In this document: positions 18,182-26,939 of the stretch, one piece after another | How positions within the stretch are numbered: position 1 is the stretch's first letter | How the letters are laid out: each line of letters begins with the position of its first letter | Assembly: GCA_944376125.1 (NCBI GenBank) | Contig: CALWBQ010000013.1 | Span: 1 to 64,000, forward strand | Length of the DNA: 64,000 bases | Direction: 5' to 3' | DNA from: an uncultured Lachnospiraceae bacterium | GTDB taxonomy: Bacteria; Bacillota; Clostridia; Lachnospirales; Lachnospiraceae | The notes under the pieces: generated by a model | What the model saw: the letters and a program-made list of their open reading frames with translations, nothing else | Databases searched by the model: none | Told to the model about the DNA's origin: nothing | Made by a program: the position numbers and the translations under genes

Positions 18182-18196
18182 TAGGCAGATTTATTT
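18164..18196. repeat. Inverted repeat in the divergent CNNM/LytTR intergenic region
   Basis: Arms AAATAAAcCTGCC (18164-18176) and GGCAGaTTTATTT (18184-18196) pair over 12 of 13 positions with a 7-nt loop. It lies between two divergent genes, so it is not a 3' terminator for either. It overlaps the -35 of the minus-strand promoter and could be an operator or attenuator. Confidence 0.55.
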
Positions 18197-18232
18197 TTTA
18201 ACGACTTGGTAACATTTGGGATTCTGTTCTCC

Positions 18233-18261
18233 TTGACTTTCTTTTTCTCTATATGTTATTC
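18233..18261 (+). promoter_or_regulatory. Possible promoter of the LytTR regulator gene
   Basis: TTGACT (18233-18238), a 17-bp spacer and a poor TTATTC -10 (18256-18261), 50 bp before the ATG. The -35 is good and the -10 weak, as expected for a controlled promoter. Confidence 0.4.
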
Positions 18262-18310
18262 TGGGCAGAAGACCTGTAAAGATTTTGATGTGTTCTGAAT
18301 AGGAGAATTT

Positions 18311-19132
18311 ATGACCCCAAAAGACCTGCTTCCTCTGTCTGCCTATATTTTTACGGAATATTATCAGAATAACCTCCAGCCGCTTTTCAGGTGGCTCGCC
18401 GAGGATGCAATCTGGATCCCTCCCTGCTGCGGCCGCTGGCTCCGCTCCAGAAAGGAAATTATAAAGCAGGCATCGGCTCCCATCCCAGCTTCTTTTTCTG
18501 TCGGAAATCTGACTGCTTCTCTGGTTCCCTGCAGCAAATTTTTCTGCGAAATCATCCTCCTATATGTTCTCGATGCCCACTATCAGGACGGCTCTGTTAT
18601 CGGCTATGAGCAGAGAGTCCAATGTACCTGGAGCTGTCACAGAGAGCATCAGACAGACGGCTCTGTGGAAAAAAAATGGAATATCCGGATGGTCCACATT
18701 TCCAACGCTTTGGACCGGGATCCCAGAGAGCAGCTTTACCCGCTCCACCTGAGGGAATATTTATACAATCCCGCCCCTCAGTGCAGGCAGCCGGTGCGGC
18801 GAATCCCTTTAAAAGGCAGCAATCAGACTGTCTATTACGTTCTAGACAGCCTGATTGTCTGGGCTGAAAGCAGGCGCAGCCACACCCTGTTCCATATGAC
18901 TACAGGTGACTTTTTAATCCGCGAATCCGTCTCCAAATTAGCTGAGAAATACCCTGATATTTTCTACCGGCCCCATTCCAGCTATCTCATTAATCCAGAC
19001 TGCGCAGAGTCTATTTCCCGCTTTTATATTACAATGCAGGACGGCACCAGAATTCCTGTTCCAGAGAAAAAATACTCAGCCGTCAAACGGGATCTCAATC
19101 TCATCTTTCAGAGAAGACTTTCTAACAAATAA
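18311..19132 (+). CDS. LytTR-type transcriptional regulator with NTF2/SnoaL-like N-terminal domain
   Basis: 273 residues. The C-terminal ~95 residues are a LytTR DNA-binding domain: LIVWAESRRSHTLFHMTTGDF, SVSKLAEKYPDIFYRPHSSYLINPD, and a basic end. In place of the usual response-regulator receiver there is an N-terminal ~135-residue region (AYIFTEYYQNNLQPLFRWLAEDAIWIPP, then KWNIRMVHISNA) that looks like an NTF2/SnoaL-like sensor fold. No phosphoacceptor Asp or membrane segment is visible, so control is probably by a small ligand. No histidine kinase gene is adjacent. The 3' end overlaps the convergent membrane protein gene by 11 bp. The LytTR call is firm; the N-domain call is less so. Confidence 0.82.
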   Translation: MTPKDLLPLSAYIFTEYYQNNLQPLFRWLAEDAIWIPPCCGRWLRSRKEIIKQASAPIPASFSVGNLTASLVPCSKFFCEIILLYVLDAHYQDGSVIGYEQRVQCTWSCHREHQTDGSVEKKWNIRMVHISNALDRDPREQLYPLHLREYLYNPAPQCRQPVRRIPLKGSNQTVYYVLDSLIVWAESRRSHTLFHMTTGDFLIRESVSKLAEKYPDIFYRPHSSYLINPDCAESISRFYITMQDGTRIPVPEKKYSAVKRDLNLIFQRRLSNK

Positions 19133-19688
19133 CCGCTGTCTCCTCCCACGTTTCACAGTACATCCGGTTATACCGCTGATTTTCCGCTGTAATGAAGAAT
19201 GTGAGGATCTGGCCTTCTGTATTGATCACCAGATATTTTGCCTCGCCTTTCTTCATAACCTTTTTTCTGCACTGATCGGTTCTCCGGATCTCCTCGCCCA
19301 AAAGACCTGTCTTCACGCTGCGGGGCGGATTTCTCATCTCATCCAGACTGAGAATCCCGCAGTAAACGATCTCGTTTTTATCCAGCTCCAAAATTTTTTC
19401 TCTCTTTCTGTCCAGGAATTCTATCCGGTCCGGATAAATCTGGGCAGCATACTCCTGGTTTTTCTCCAATCCAGAACCGCCTTCAAAGCACTCGCAGTAA
19501 ATCAGGCTCAACACTCCCATATCTGCCAGCTTCTTTCGATCCTGTCTCAGCTTCCATCTCCACCAGGCAGCCGCCGCCAGTCCCACAAGCAGCAGAAGGA
19601 GGCTTCCTGTCCAGATCCCGGCCATGGCCGCCGCCACTGCCAAAATACAGATAATGCTCACCGCCTGGGAAAATCGCTTTTCACCCAT
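19122..19688 (-). CDS. Small membrane protein of unknown function
   Basis: 188 residues. Two close hydrophobic segments (about residues 8-24 and 27-42) are followed by a soluble tail with IYPDRIEFLDRKREKILELDKNEIVYCGIL, a PH/YcxB-like beta pattern. I do not recognise a named family. AGGGGG precedes the ATG. It starts 2 bp after the stop of the iron alcohol dehydrogenase, so it may be the distal gene of the PTS operon, although it looks functionally unrelated. It is convergent with the LytTR gene. Confidence 0.65.
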   Translation of the reverse strand: MGEKRFSQAVSIICILAVAAAMAGIWTGSLLLLLVGLAAAAWWRWKLRQDRKKLADMGVLSLIYCECFEGGSGLEKNQEYAAQIYPDRIEFLDRKREKILELDKNEIVYCGILSLDEMRNPPRSVKTGLLGEEIRRTDQCRKKVMKKGEAKYLVINTEGQILTFFITAENQRYNRMYCETWEETAVIC

Positions 19689-19690
19689 TG

Positions 19691-20845
19691 TTATTCCCCC
19701 TGATACATTTGTAAAATCAATTCTTTCATCTCATCCAGGCTGGTCTCCCTGGGATTTCCCTTTAGGTTAACATCCGCCAGAGCCGCAGCCGTGATCTCAT
19801 CCCACTGCTCCGCAGAAATGGCCGGAGTCCCGGGAATCGCTGCCAAGAACTTGGGCACAGCCATCTTGCGATTGAGATCTTTTATAAAATCAACCAGACT
19901 GTCCGTTCCGGCCATCTGTGCCAGTTCCCGATATTTCTCCCTTGTCTTCTCCTGCTCAGAGTTATAACGTATGACATACGGCAGGATCACCGCGTTAATC
20001 AGCCCATGGGGCAGTCCTGTCAGTCCCCCATAGGCATGGGACACCGCATGGGCGATTCCCAGGCTGCTGTTCGTAAATGCGATCCCTGCCATGCAGGAGG
20101 CTTCCAGCATAGCCTCCCTCGCCTCCTCATTCTCCGGGGAAGCGCAGGCTGTCAGGATATTTTGTACCGCCAGGCGAAAGGCCCCCGCTGCCATAGCGCT
20201 GGAAAATGCATTGGCAGATCTGGATACCCATGCCTCCACCGCATGGGTGACAGCATCCATCCCGCAGGATGCAGTGAAATCTGCCGACATCGTGTAGGTA
20301 AACGGAGGATAAAGGATTGCAATATCCGGAACCAGCCGCCACTGCATATCGGCAATGGGGTATTTGATGTGGGTCTTGGAGTCTTTAATCACTGCCGCCT
20401 TCGTTACCTCGCTGCCCGTTCCGCTGCTGGTAGGAATACAGATCAGCCGTGCCTTCTCCCCGAGGCATCGGATCCCTCCATTTTCCCGGAATTCCTCATA
20501 AGAATCCGCCTCATTTTCATAGAAAGCCCACATAACCTTGGCCGCATCCATCGCGCTGCCGCCGCCAAAACCAATGATCCACTCCGGCTGAAGCGCTCTG
20601 AGCCTCCTGGTTCCTTTCACAATGGTATCAAAGTAGGGCTCCGGCTCCACCTCGGTGAATGCCTCCCACTCCATGCCGGCCTTCTCCAACCGGTCTGTCA
20701 CCATTTTCTGAAATCCCGCCTGCTGGTTAAATGTCCCGCTCTCTACAATAAATGCTCTCTTTCCCCGGAGTCCGGAGAGAGCTTCCAGCGCATCGCTGCC
20801 AATATAGATCTGATCTGCACCTAATTTTATCCTTCCCATTTTCAT
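19691..20845 (-). CDS. Iron-containing alcohol dehydrogenase (PTS operon)
   Basis: 384 residues, group III Fe-ADH. The N-terminal NAD(P) domain has WIIGFGGGSAMDAAKVMW. The metal site is formed by Asp and three His in GMDAVTHAVEAW and SHAYGGLTGLPHGLINA. It reduces an aldehyde to an alcohol or the reverse, as FucO does for lactaldehyde. It is the last metabolic gene of the operon that holds a PTS, a 2-hydroxyacid dehydrogenase and a class II aldolase, so the aldolase product aldehyde is its likely substrate (inference). The start is ambiguous between ATG at 20845 and the in-frame ATG at 20839. Confidence 0.92.
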   Translation of the reverse strand: MKMGRIKLGADQIYIGSDALEALSGLRGKRAFIVESGTFNQQAGFQKMVTDRLEKAGMEWEAFTEVEPEPYFDTIVKGTRRLRALQPEWIIGFGGGSAMDAAKVMWAFYENEADSYEEFRENGGIRCLGEKARLICIPTSSGTGSEVTKAAVIKDSKTHIKYPIADMQWRLVPDIAILYPPFTYTMSADFTASCGMDAVTHAVEAWVSRSANAFSSAMAAGAFRLAVQNILTACASPENEEAREAMLEASCMAGIAFTNSSLGIAHAVSHAYGGLTGLPHGLINAVILPYVIRYNSEQEKTREKYRELAQMAGTDSLVDFIKDLNRKMAVPKFLAAIPGTPAISAEQWDEITAAALADVNLKGNPRETSLDEMKELILQMYQGE

Positions 20846-20875
20846 CCCGCCTCGCTTGTGAACACGTTTTCTTTG

Positions 20876-21526
20876 TTACTTTTTCGGCTGGCCGTAGGAG
20901 GCAAACCCTGCCGCAAGGTCATTCAGCTCCTGCTCGGTCAGAGTCACCGGCTGCCCTGCTGCCTTCGCTTTTATGTAGAGTTCTGAGATCCATTCCACAT
21001 TTTCAGCCACAGACAGCGCCCTCTTCAGATTTGGACCGCAGGTCAGAAGCCCGTGGTTGGCCAGGAAGCAGGCTTTCGATGTTCCCATAGCCTTCACTGC
21101 ATTTTCTGCCAGCTTTTCTGTGCCGAAAGTGGCATACTCTGCACATTTTACCTCATGGGCTCCCGTAATCGCTATCATATAATGGACTGGCGGCAGACTT
21201 TCTCTGAGAACCGACATAATCGCCGCATAAGTTGAGTGGGTGTGGACCACAGCCCCCACATCTTTTCTGGCCTGATAGACTAGGCTGTGAAGATGATACT
21301 CGCTGGAGGGCTTTCTGCTGCCTTCATAAACGGTTCCATCCAGTTTCATAACAACCACATCCTCCGGCGTCACAGCAAAGTAGTCAATGCCGGACGGGCT
21401 GATGGCCATAAGCCCCTCTTCCTGATTATATATACTGATGTTGCCTCCAGTCCCCTTAGTCAGACCTTCGGTTATCAGTTTTTTTCCGTATTCTACAATT
21501 TCGATCCTCTCTTTTTCCATTACCAT
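20876..21526 (-). CDS. Class II aldolase (fuculose/ribulose-phosphate aldolase type)
   Basis: 216 residues, the usual length of L-fuculose-1-phosphate aldolase-like enzymes. The Zn site is seen as HTHSTYAAIMS (two His) and FLANHGLLTCG (third His). GTGGNIS and SPSGIDY are phosphate-binding loops of the family. It probably splits a ketose phosphate into dihydroxyacetone phosphate and an aldehyde. Epimerase and decarboxylase members exist, so the reaction is not certain. AGGAGG lies 9 bases before the ATG. It sits between the dehydrogenase genes with 29-30 bp gaps. Confidence 0.9.
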   Translation of the reverse strand: MVMEKERIEIVEYGKKLITEGLTKGTGGNISIYNQEEGLMAISPSGIDYFAVTPEDVVVMKLDGTVYEGSRKPSSEYHLHSLVYQARKDVGAVVHTHSTYAAIMSVLRESLPPVHYMIAITGAHEVKCAEYATFGTEKLAENAVKAMGTSKACFLANHGLLTCGPNLKRALSVAENVEWISELYIKAKAAGQPVTLTEQELNDLAAGFASYGQPKK

Positions 21527-21555
21527 GGCTGTCGTCCTCCTATTCTCTAATCTGT

Positions 21556-22599
21556 CTAAAATGGATTAACCTGCATAGCACTCCTGCCCATCTCCAGATA
21601 ATCATTGATAACCTCTGCCAGAAGGAACGGCGATTTCGGCAGTGCGTCCACCACCGTACCGGCCAGATGGGTCGTAAGGGTCACATTGTCCAATTTCCTG
21701 TACGGATCATCGGCAGGCAGCGGCTCCTCCCAAAATACATCCAGTGCCGCTCCGCCTATCTTTTTCTCAGCCAGCACCTGATACAAATCCTCTTTTACCA
21801 CCACAGAGGCTCTGGCTGTGTTGATCAGATACGCCTCCGGCTTCATTTTCTCCAAAAGGTCTTTTCCGATCATCCCCTCAGTTTCTTTCGTTGCTCTTAG
21901 ATGAAGAGAAATAATATCAGATTTCTCGAAAAGTTCTTCCAGTTCCATTCTCTCCACTTCCAGCCCTGCATCCCGCAGCACTTCCTCTGAGACATAAGGG
22001 TCATACCCAGCGATCTTCATTCCCAAACTCTGAGCTTTAAAAGCCGTGACACGCCCAATGTGCCCAAGGCCCACGATTCCCAAAGTCTGTCCTTTCAAGG
22101 TTTTGGTAAATTTAGAATTGGCAAAATCCTTCTGCCATCCTCCTGCCGCGATAGCAGCACTTGCCCTGGCAATATTTCTGGTTTCAGCCAGGATCAGCCC
22201 TATAGTAAATTCCGCCACTGCCTCCGCATTGCGGATCACATGGATAACTGGAATTTTCTTTTCTGTAGCTGCCTTGACAGCAATCTGCTCCACACCTCCG
22301 CGGCATGTTCCGATCAGTTTCAGCTTCTCAGCCTTTTCAATAATCGCCGCCGGGACGACTGCCAAGTGGGTCAGCAGCATATCTGCATCCTGAATCTCCC
22401 GGTCCAGCCCTTCTGCATAAGGCTCCGCTTCAGGCCCATTCTTCTCTACATTTAGCTGCTGGGCCTGCAGTTCTTCCCGCACGCTGCTCCCCCAGGTGAG
22501 CTCAACGATCTGATTTTCTTCTCCAGTCTTGAGCAGCGCTGCCGCTTCTGCCAGCCGGCTGGCGGGGACCGGACGGTCCCCTACTACAACAATCTTCAT
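21556..22599 (-). CDS. D-isomer-specific 2-hydroxyacid dehydrogenase (PTS operon)
   Basis: 347 residues. The NAD-binding fold has GIVGLGHIGRVTAFKAQSLGM. The family's catalytic Arg, Glu and His are in INTARASVV, DVFWEEPLP and TTHLAGTV. The first ~100 residues form the split catalytic domain. It interconverts a 2-hydroxyacid and a 2-oxoacid, or oxidises a phosphorylated sugar acid. Phosphoglycerate dehydrogenase ACT domains are absent. I chose ATG at 22599, 8 bases after AGGAGG, over ATG at 22605. Position after the PTS genes suggests that it acts on the imported phosphorylated compound. Confidence 0.9.
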   Translation of the reverse strand: MKIVVVGDRPVPASRLAEAAALLKTGEENQIVELTWGSSVREELQAQQLNVEKNGPEAEPYAEGLDREIQDADMLLTHLAVVPAAIIEKAEKLKLIGTCRGGVEQIAVKAATEKKIPVIHVIRNAEAVAEFTIGLILAETRNIARASAAIAAGGWQKDFANSKFTKTLKGQTLGIVGLGHIGRVTAFKAQSLGMKIAGYDPYVSEEVLRDAGLEVERMELEELFEKSDIISLHLRATKETEGMIGKDLLEKMKPEAYLINTARASVVVKEDLYQVLAEKKIGGAALDVFWEEPLPADDPYRKLDNVTLTTHLAGTVVDALPKSPFLLAEVINDYLEMGRSAMQVNPF

Positions 22600-22622
22600 A
22601 TCCATATCCTCCTGTCTCAGTC

Positions 22623-24044
22623 TTATTCCGGCACTGCCGTCTTATGTGAGGCAGCCATTTTCTTCTTATATGCCACCGCATTTCTCTCTAAGAAGTCATC
22701 CACTGCTGCCTTATTTTTCTTGTACCAGAAATACAGGACAAAATAGACAATGACAGACAGAGCGATGGCAATAGGATTTCTGCTGAGGAAAATCTGATAC
22801 AGCAGGTTCAGGAAAATCGTCGTTGCGATAAAGCCCGTCACCATGACGGCCGTTTCCGGCACCTGGATCCCGGCAGCTTTTGCCACCTCAGTGTAGAGAG
22901 GTGCATTGGCAGATGCAATCAGCAGCATAACAGCATACATAATAGACATGGCGATTACCGTCTTAAAGATATTGCCGTTATTGATGCAGACGTGTACCTC
23001 GCAGAGATACGGGAAGCTCAGAAGACCCATCATCGGAACCACCAGATTTCCCGGAACTACGAAGGAAAGGATAATCGCGATCGGAATCATCAGAAGGCCG
23101 GAAGTAAGAGCTGCCGGGTCGCCGTAGCCCAGGGCATCGTTTACCGCCAGATACCAGGTTCTCTCTTTTGATACTCCTTTTACCGTCTTTTTGGAAGCGT
23201 CAGTCAGGGCTGTAAAGGCTCCTGCAAAGATGCTGGCGATCCTGGGATAGATTGCCATGACGGCTGATGTCATAATTCCAACCTGAGTGATATTGCCCCA
23301 TGCCTCTAATGTTCCCAGTGATTTGAAGTTTCCGATGATGCCGAACAAAAGACCCACAAACAGCCCGATAAACATTGGCTCTCCCAGAGCGCCCAGCTTT
23401 TTCTGGATGCTTTCAGGCCGGATATTGACCCGGTCGGCTCCTACCAGATTCAGCAGGAGATCCAGCCCCAGGGCGATGGGCACATTGGCCATATGGTGGG
23501 GAGCCGTCATAGCACATCCCGGATATCCGAAGTAGGTAGACCACCGTTTCTGGATGATCTCAGCAAAGAGCAGGACATACAAATTCTGAAGGATCATACA
23601 CCCGAAAGCCAGGGCCATGCTTCCTGTCGCTACATATAAGAGGGAACCCCAGATAATAAAGGAATAATTGTTCCACATATCAGAAGGCATAAACACATTG
23701 GTCCAGCCCACCAAAAACAGCACCAACTGGAGAAGCAGAGCAAAGCCGATAAACAGCATGCCCACTTCGGTAGAGTAAGCCGTCGTCGCCGTGGACTGCC
23801 ATCCCATATCCATAACCGGCCGGTTTAACCCTGTCTCATTAACCAGTTTGCTGACAAGAGGGGCCATCACGCCGGAATAGCCGTTGGTAATAATCGTGAA
23901 TCCCGTAAGGCCCACGCCGGCCATCAGAGCTGATGTAAATGCCTTTTTCACTGGCACTTTCATACACACTGCAATGATAAACAGCATAACCGGCACAAAA
24001 ACTGTCGATCCAAATGTATCAAATACTAATTTCAATGTTTCCAT
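22623..24044 (-). CDS. PTS galactitol-family transporter subunit IIC
   Basis: 473 residues with about 10-12 hydrophobic segments, matching the GatC-type permease (EIIC-Gat). Typical features are FDTFGSTVFVPVMLFIIA at the N-terminus and a PEPVMIGL-like loop (LGEPMFIGLFVGLLFGI). It forms the membrane channel that moves a polyol or sugar while IIB phosphorylates it. The start at 24044 follows AGGGGG by 6 bases; an ATG at 24050 is too close to that site. It is preceded by IIB with 11 bp between. Substrate cannot be read from sequence. Confidence 0.93.
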   Translation of the reverse strand: METLKLVFDTFGSTVFVPVMLFIIAVCMKVPVKKAFTSALMAGVGLTGFTIITNGYSGVMAPLVSKLVNETGLNRPVMDMGWQSTATTAYSTEVGMLFIGFALLLQLVLFLVGWTNVFMPSDMWNNYSFIIWGSLLYVATGSMALAFGCMILQNLYVLLFAEIIQKRWSTYFGYPGCAMTAPHHMANVPIALGLDLLLNLVGADRVNIRPESIQKKLGALGEPMFIGLFVGLLFGIIGNFKSLGTLEAWGNITQVGIMTSAVMAIYPRIASIFAGAFTALTDASKKTVKGVSKERTWYLAVNDALGYGDPAALTSGLLMIPIAIILSFVVPGNLVVPMMGLLSFPYLCEVHVCINNGNIFKTVIAMSIMYAVMLLIASANAPLYTEVAKAAGIQVPETAVMVTGFIATTIFLNLLYQIFLSRNPIAIALSVIVYFVLYFWYKKNKAAVDDFLERNAVAYKKKMAASHKTAVPE

Positions 24045-24055
24045 AGTCATCCCCC

Positions 24056-24355
24056 TTACTCTTCCAGTTTGTCTGCGATCTTCAGAATCTCTTCTTCAAT
24101 CTCCTCTTCTCCTATTCCTGTCAAAAGTCCGATCCCATTGATAACCGGTATGGAAAATTCTCCATGAATCGGGCTTGCATAGCAGATGCAGTCATAGTTT
24201 CCTGCTGCCAGGGCATCCTTTACCTGGTTTGCATTCACCTCCACCGCTTCCACCTGAAAGCCATGGTCACTTCCGATATCCCCTAATTTCTGTGAAATCA
24301 TAGAGGAACTGACTGTCCCAGAACCACACACTGACAAAACTCTTAATTTCTTCAT
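24056..24355 (-). CDS. PTS subunit IIB, galactitol/lactose class
   Basis: 99 residues. The phospho-acceptor Cys10 is in LSVCGSGTVSSSM, the P-loop of IIB-Gat. It receives phosphate from the separate IIA protein (24377-24841) and passes it to the substrate bound to IIC. GGAGG precedes the ATG. Gaps to the neighbours are 11 bp and 21 bp. Confidence 0.93.
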   Translation of the reverse strand: MKKLRVLSVCGSGTVSSSMISQKLGDIGSDHGFQVEAVEVNANQVKDALAAGNYDCICYASPIHGEFSIPVINGIGLLTGIGEEEIEEEILKIADKLEE

Positions 24356-24376
24356 CGTAACCCTCCGTAATTATTT

Positions 24377-24841
24377 TTATTTATCTTCCAAAATGGGTGC
24401 GAGCAGCCGGATAACTTCCTGCTTATCCTTTGCCTTCATAAGATGTGCCAGCAGCTCCTCGTCCTGGAGAATCCTGGCCACCCTTCTCAGCATCTCCAGC
24501 TGCATGTCCCCATTTTTTACAGCAAGCTGGAGCACGACACTGGCATCGATCATATCCGCCTCCGAAGCCATGGCGTGAAAGGCTACGGGCTTTTTGGGAA
24601 TCAACACGCACACAGAGGGCTTCAGCGTATACTCCGCGCTTGTGTGGGGGATCGCGATCCCCATATGCTTTCCCGCTAAGCCTGTAGGGAACTGATGTTC
24701 CCTCTCAATCACTTTTTCTTTGTACCCCTCCTTTACATTTCCTTTTTTCAGAAGCAGATCTGACCCATAACTGATAATGTCCTCCCAGTTTTCTGCGTCT
24801 ACCCCCACTTCAATTAAGCTCTTATCCAGCAACTCTCCCAT
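24377..24841 (-). CDS. PTS subunit IIA, fructose/mannitol (EIIA-2) class
   Basis: 154 residues. The phosphohistidine is in GIAIPHTSAEYT, the conserved IIA-Ntr/Fru/Mtl/Gat motif. It takes phosphate from HPr and gives it to the IIB next to it. Ribosome site GGGAGA precedes the ATG. It starts 13 bp after the stop of the PRD regulator, whose C-terminus carries a related IIA domain. Confidence 0.93.
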   Translation of the reverse strand: MGELLDKSLIEVGVDAENWEDIISYGSDLLLKKGNVKEGYKEKVIEREHQFPTGLAGKHMGIAIPHTSAEYTLKPSVCVLIPKKPVAFHAMASEADMIDASVVLQLAVKNGDMQLEMLRRVARILQDEELLAHLMKAKDKQEVIRLLAPILEDK

Positions 24842-24854
24842 AATCTATCTCCCT

Positions 24855-26804
24855 TTATTCATTTTTCCGAAACAGCTCCAGCAGCTCCTCCGGTTTTTGG
24901 ATGTCTTCCATCTGCTGTCGAATCTGATTGTCTGTAATAATTTTCATCAGCTGGAACAGGGCTGCCACATGTTCATTTCCCTCGGCTGTTCCGACACAGA
25001 ATACCCACTGGACCGGATCGTTTTTTTCGTGGCCAAAAGCGACCGGTGTTCTCAGCCGGACCAGGCTCACTGCTAAATTCCAGCTCCCGTCATTCCATCC
25101 GGCATGGGCCACGGCAACCCCGGGAACAAAGACAATGTACGGGCCAAACCTTGAGATATTTTGTATCATTTTGTCGATATACCGTGGCTCCGCCATGCCA
25201 TCCTGCACCAGAAGATCGCCTGCCTCTCTGATCGCTTCCTCCCAGGTTGCTGCATCGGCATCCAATCGGATTCGGGTTGCTGACATCAGTTCTGTCAGGG
25301 ACGGTGCTGCCAGCTCTGATCCCCTGGCCTCCCGCTTAACTCCCTCCTCAAAGCGTCTCCGATACACCTTTTCAATTTGCTCATGGATCTGCAGGATATC
25401 CTTCTCTTCCAAAAGCGGGCTGATCCTCACAACTGGCTTTTCCGCGATCTCCAGCGGAACCGTGCTCAGAACCAGCTCCGCCTCATGGATTCTGGATTCC
25501 CTGACAGAATGAGCCGGGACTGACTCGATAATATTCAGGTTGAAATGGCGTTTCAGTTTGACCTTAATGAGAAGAGCCGTATATTTTCCAGTGGAACAGA
25601 CCAGCAATGTCTTTACTGGCAGCATCGTCAGCTCCTCCATTGCCACCGCAAAGTTCATCACCAGGTAAGCTGTCTCATCCCGGCTCAGAGGTTTGGCGAT
25701 TACCTTTTCCAGCAGATACCGGTGATTCTTGACCGCCTGGAAAATTCTCGGGTAGACCTGCTCCAGCTTGGCCTGATACAGATTCTCTGCTATCTGCTCT
25801 CCCTCTTTGCTTCTCCCCATCATCTCTGCAATATGTCTGACCAGATAAGCCAGCGTCTCATTGCTGATCTGAGTCTCCATCTCACAGTCCATGCAGACGC
25901 TGCAGGCAAAGGAAACTGCCATCATCTCCAGGTCATCCTGTTCCCTTTTTTCCAACAGTCCCTTTTGAATCGGAATCCGCATCTTTAGGCTCTGTGCCAG
26001 ATAAAACACTTCGTCCTCCGGCAATTCAGCCATGCCTGCCTGCCTTCTGACCGTCTCCAGGATTCCCTCGGCAGCCGCCCATATCCAGCCTTCCTTCCAG
26101 CGTTCTTCATAGGTCACATAGTGGGATTCCTGCACTCTCTTAAATAAAATCAGGATATCCAGAACAATCTTTTGAAAGGAAGCGTCTGACAGTTCCATCT
26201 GATATGCTTTCTCGTACGTCAAAACTGCTCTCTCTACTATGCGGCCCACTTCTTTTTGGTACAGCATCTGCCTCACCAGCATTGAAAACATCCTGCTCTT
26301 TTCACCCCCATCTGAAGCAATATCCGATATTGCCCTGCGGATGGCAGTCTCCTCCCCCTCCACTCTCAGCCCAAATTTATTTCGGGACTCCAGTGTCAGG
26401 CCATGGGTTCCCAGCCACTCTTTCATCTGAGGGATTTCATTGACAACAGTGTTCCGGCTGACCGAGAGAATCTCAGCCAAATCGCCGGCAGTCCTGTAGG
26501 TACTGCTGCACAGAAGCATCAGGCAGGATACCAGAATCCGTTCTTCATTTGACAGTCTGTACCGGTAAAAGTCGCTGCTGCTGATCATCTCAGAGATTGC
26601 CTTCCTGCTCTCCTCCGGAAACTCCGCTCTGATTTTTCCGTCCCGCAGAAAAATACGGCTCTCTCTGCTCAGAAGTCCTTCCAGTGTCTGAATATCATTC
26701 CGCAGGGTTCTCTCTGAAATCCTATAATGTTCCATCCACTCAGACATCTCAATCTCTTTATCTGCCAGCAATCGGAACAATAACTCTGCCTGCCGTGTAT
26801 TCAT
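24855..26804 (-). CDS. PRD-containing PTS-controlled transcriptional regulator (MtlR/LicR type)
   Basis: 649 residues. Domains in order: two helix-turn-helix regions (about 1-60 and 80-135), two PTS regulation domains with phosphorylatable His (about 165-390), a IIB-Gat-like domain with LLVCSTGKYTALL (about 400-480), and a C-terminal IIA-2 domain with VAVAHAGWND (about 505-649). Such proteins activate their own PTS operon when dephosphorylated by substrate flux and phosphorylated by HPr. ATG at 26804 is chosen: GAAGGTG lies 8 bases upstream, and an upstream in-frame ATG at 26855 would overlap the promoter. It is the first gene of the operon. Confidence 0.93.
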   Translation of the reverse strand: MNTRQAELLFRLLADKEIEMSEWMEHYRISERTLRNDIQTLEGLLSRESRIFLRDGKIRAEFPEESRKAISEMISSSDFYRYRLSNEERILVSCLMLLCSSTYRTAGDLAEILSVSRNTVVNEIPQMKEWLGTHGLTLESRNKFGLRVEGEETAIRRAISDIASDGGEKSRMFSMLVRQMLYQKEVGRIVERAVLTYEKAYQMELSDASFQKIVLDILILFKRVQESHYVTYEERWKEGWIWAAAEGILETVRRQAGMAELPEDEVFYLAQSLKMRIPIQKGLLEKREQDDLEMMAVSFACSVCMDCEMETQISNETLAYLVRHIAEMMGRSKEGEQIAENLYQAKLEQVYPRIFQAVKNHRYLLEKVIAKPLSRDETAYLVMNFAVAMEELTMLPVKTLLVCSTGKYTALLIKVKLKRHFNLNIIESVPAHSVRESRIHEAELVLSTVPLEIAEKPVVRISPLLEEKDILQIHEQIEKVYRRRFEEGVKREARGSELAAPSLTELMSATRIRLDADAATWEEAIREAGDLLVQDGMAEPRYIDKMIQNISRFGPYIVFVPGVAVAHAGWNDGSWNLAVSLVRLRTPVAFGHEKNDPVQWVFCVGTAEGNEHVAALFQLMKIITDNQIRQQMEDIQKPEELLELFRKNE

Positions 26805-26838
26805 TCTCCTTACACCTTCCGTTTCTTGTGTTGGTTTT

Positions 26839-26847
26839 ATTATAGCA
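26839..26847 (-). promoter_or_regulatory. Extended -10 promoter of the PTS/aldolase operon
   Basis: On the minus strand TGC directly precedes TATAAT (26839-26844), an extended -10 (TGnTATAAT). The -35 at the 17-bp position (TGTAAA) is poor, which fits activator-dependent control by the PRD regulator encoded first in the operon. Confidence 0.65.
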
Positions 26848-26892
26848 ATTCCCATTTTTCATTTACAGCACAATTACTTTCCGAAAATCTGG

Positions 26893-26935
26893 CAAAAAAA
26901 AGTCCTACAGACGGCAATTCCATCCATAGGACTTT
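26893..26935 (-). terminator. Intrinsic terminator after hisC-like gene
   Basis: A 9-bp stem AAAGTCCTA/TAGGACTTT (26899-26907 and 26927-26935) is followed on the minus strand by a run of seven T. It starts 5 bp past the aminotransferase stop and insulates the PTS operon promoter downstream. Confidence 0.88.
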
Positions 26936-26939
26936 ATTC

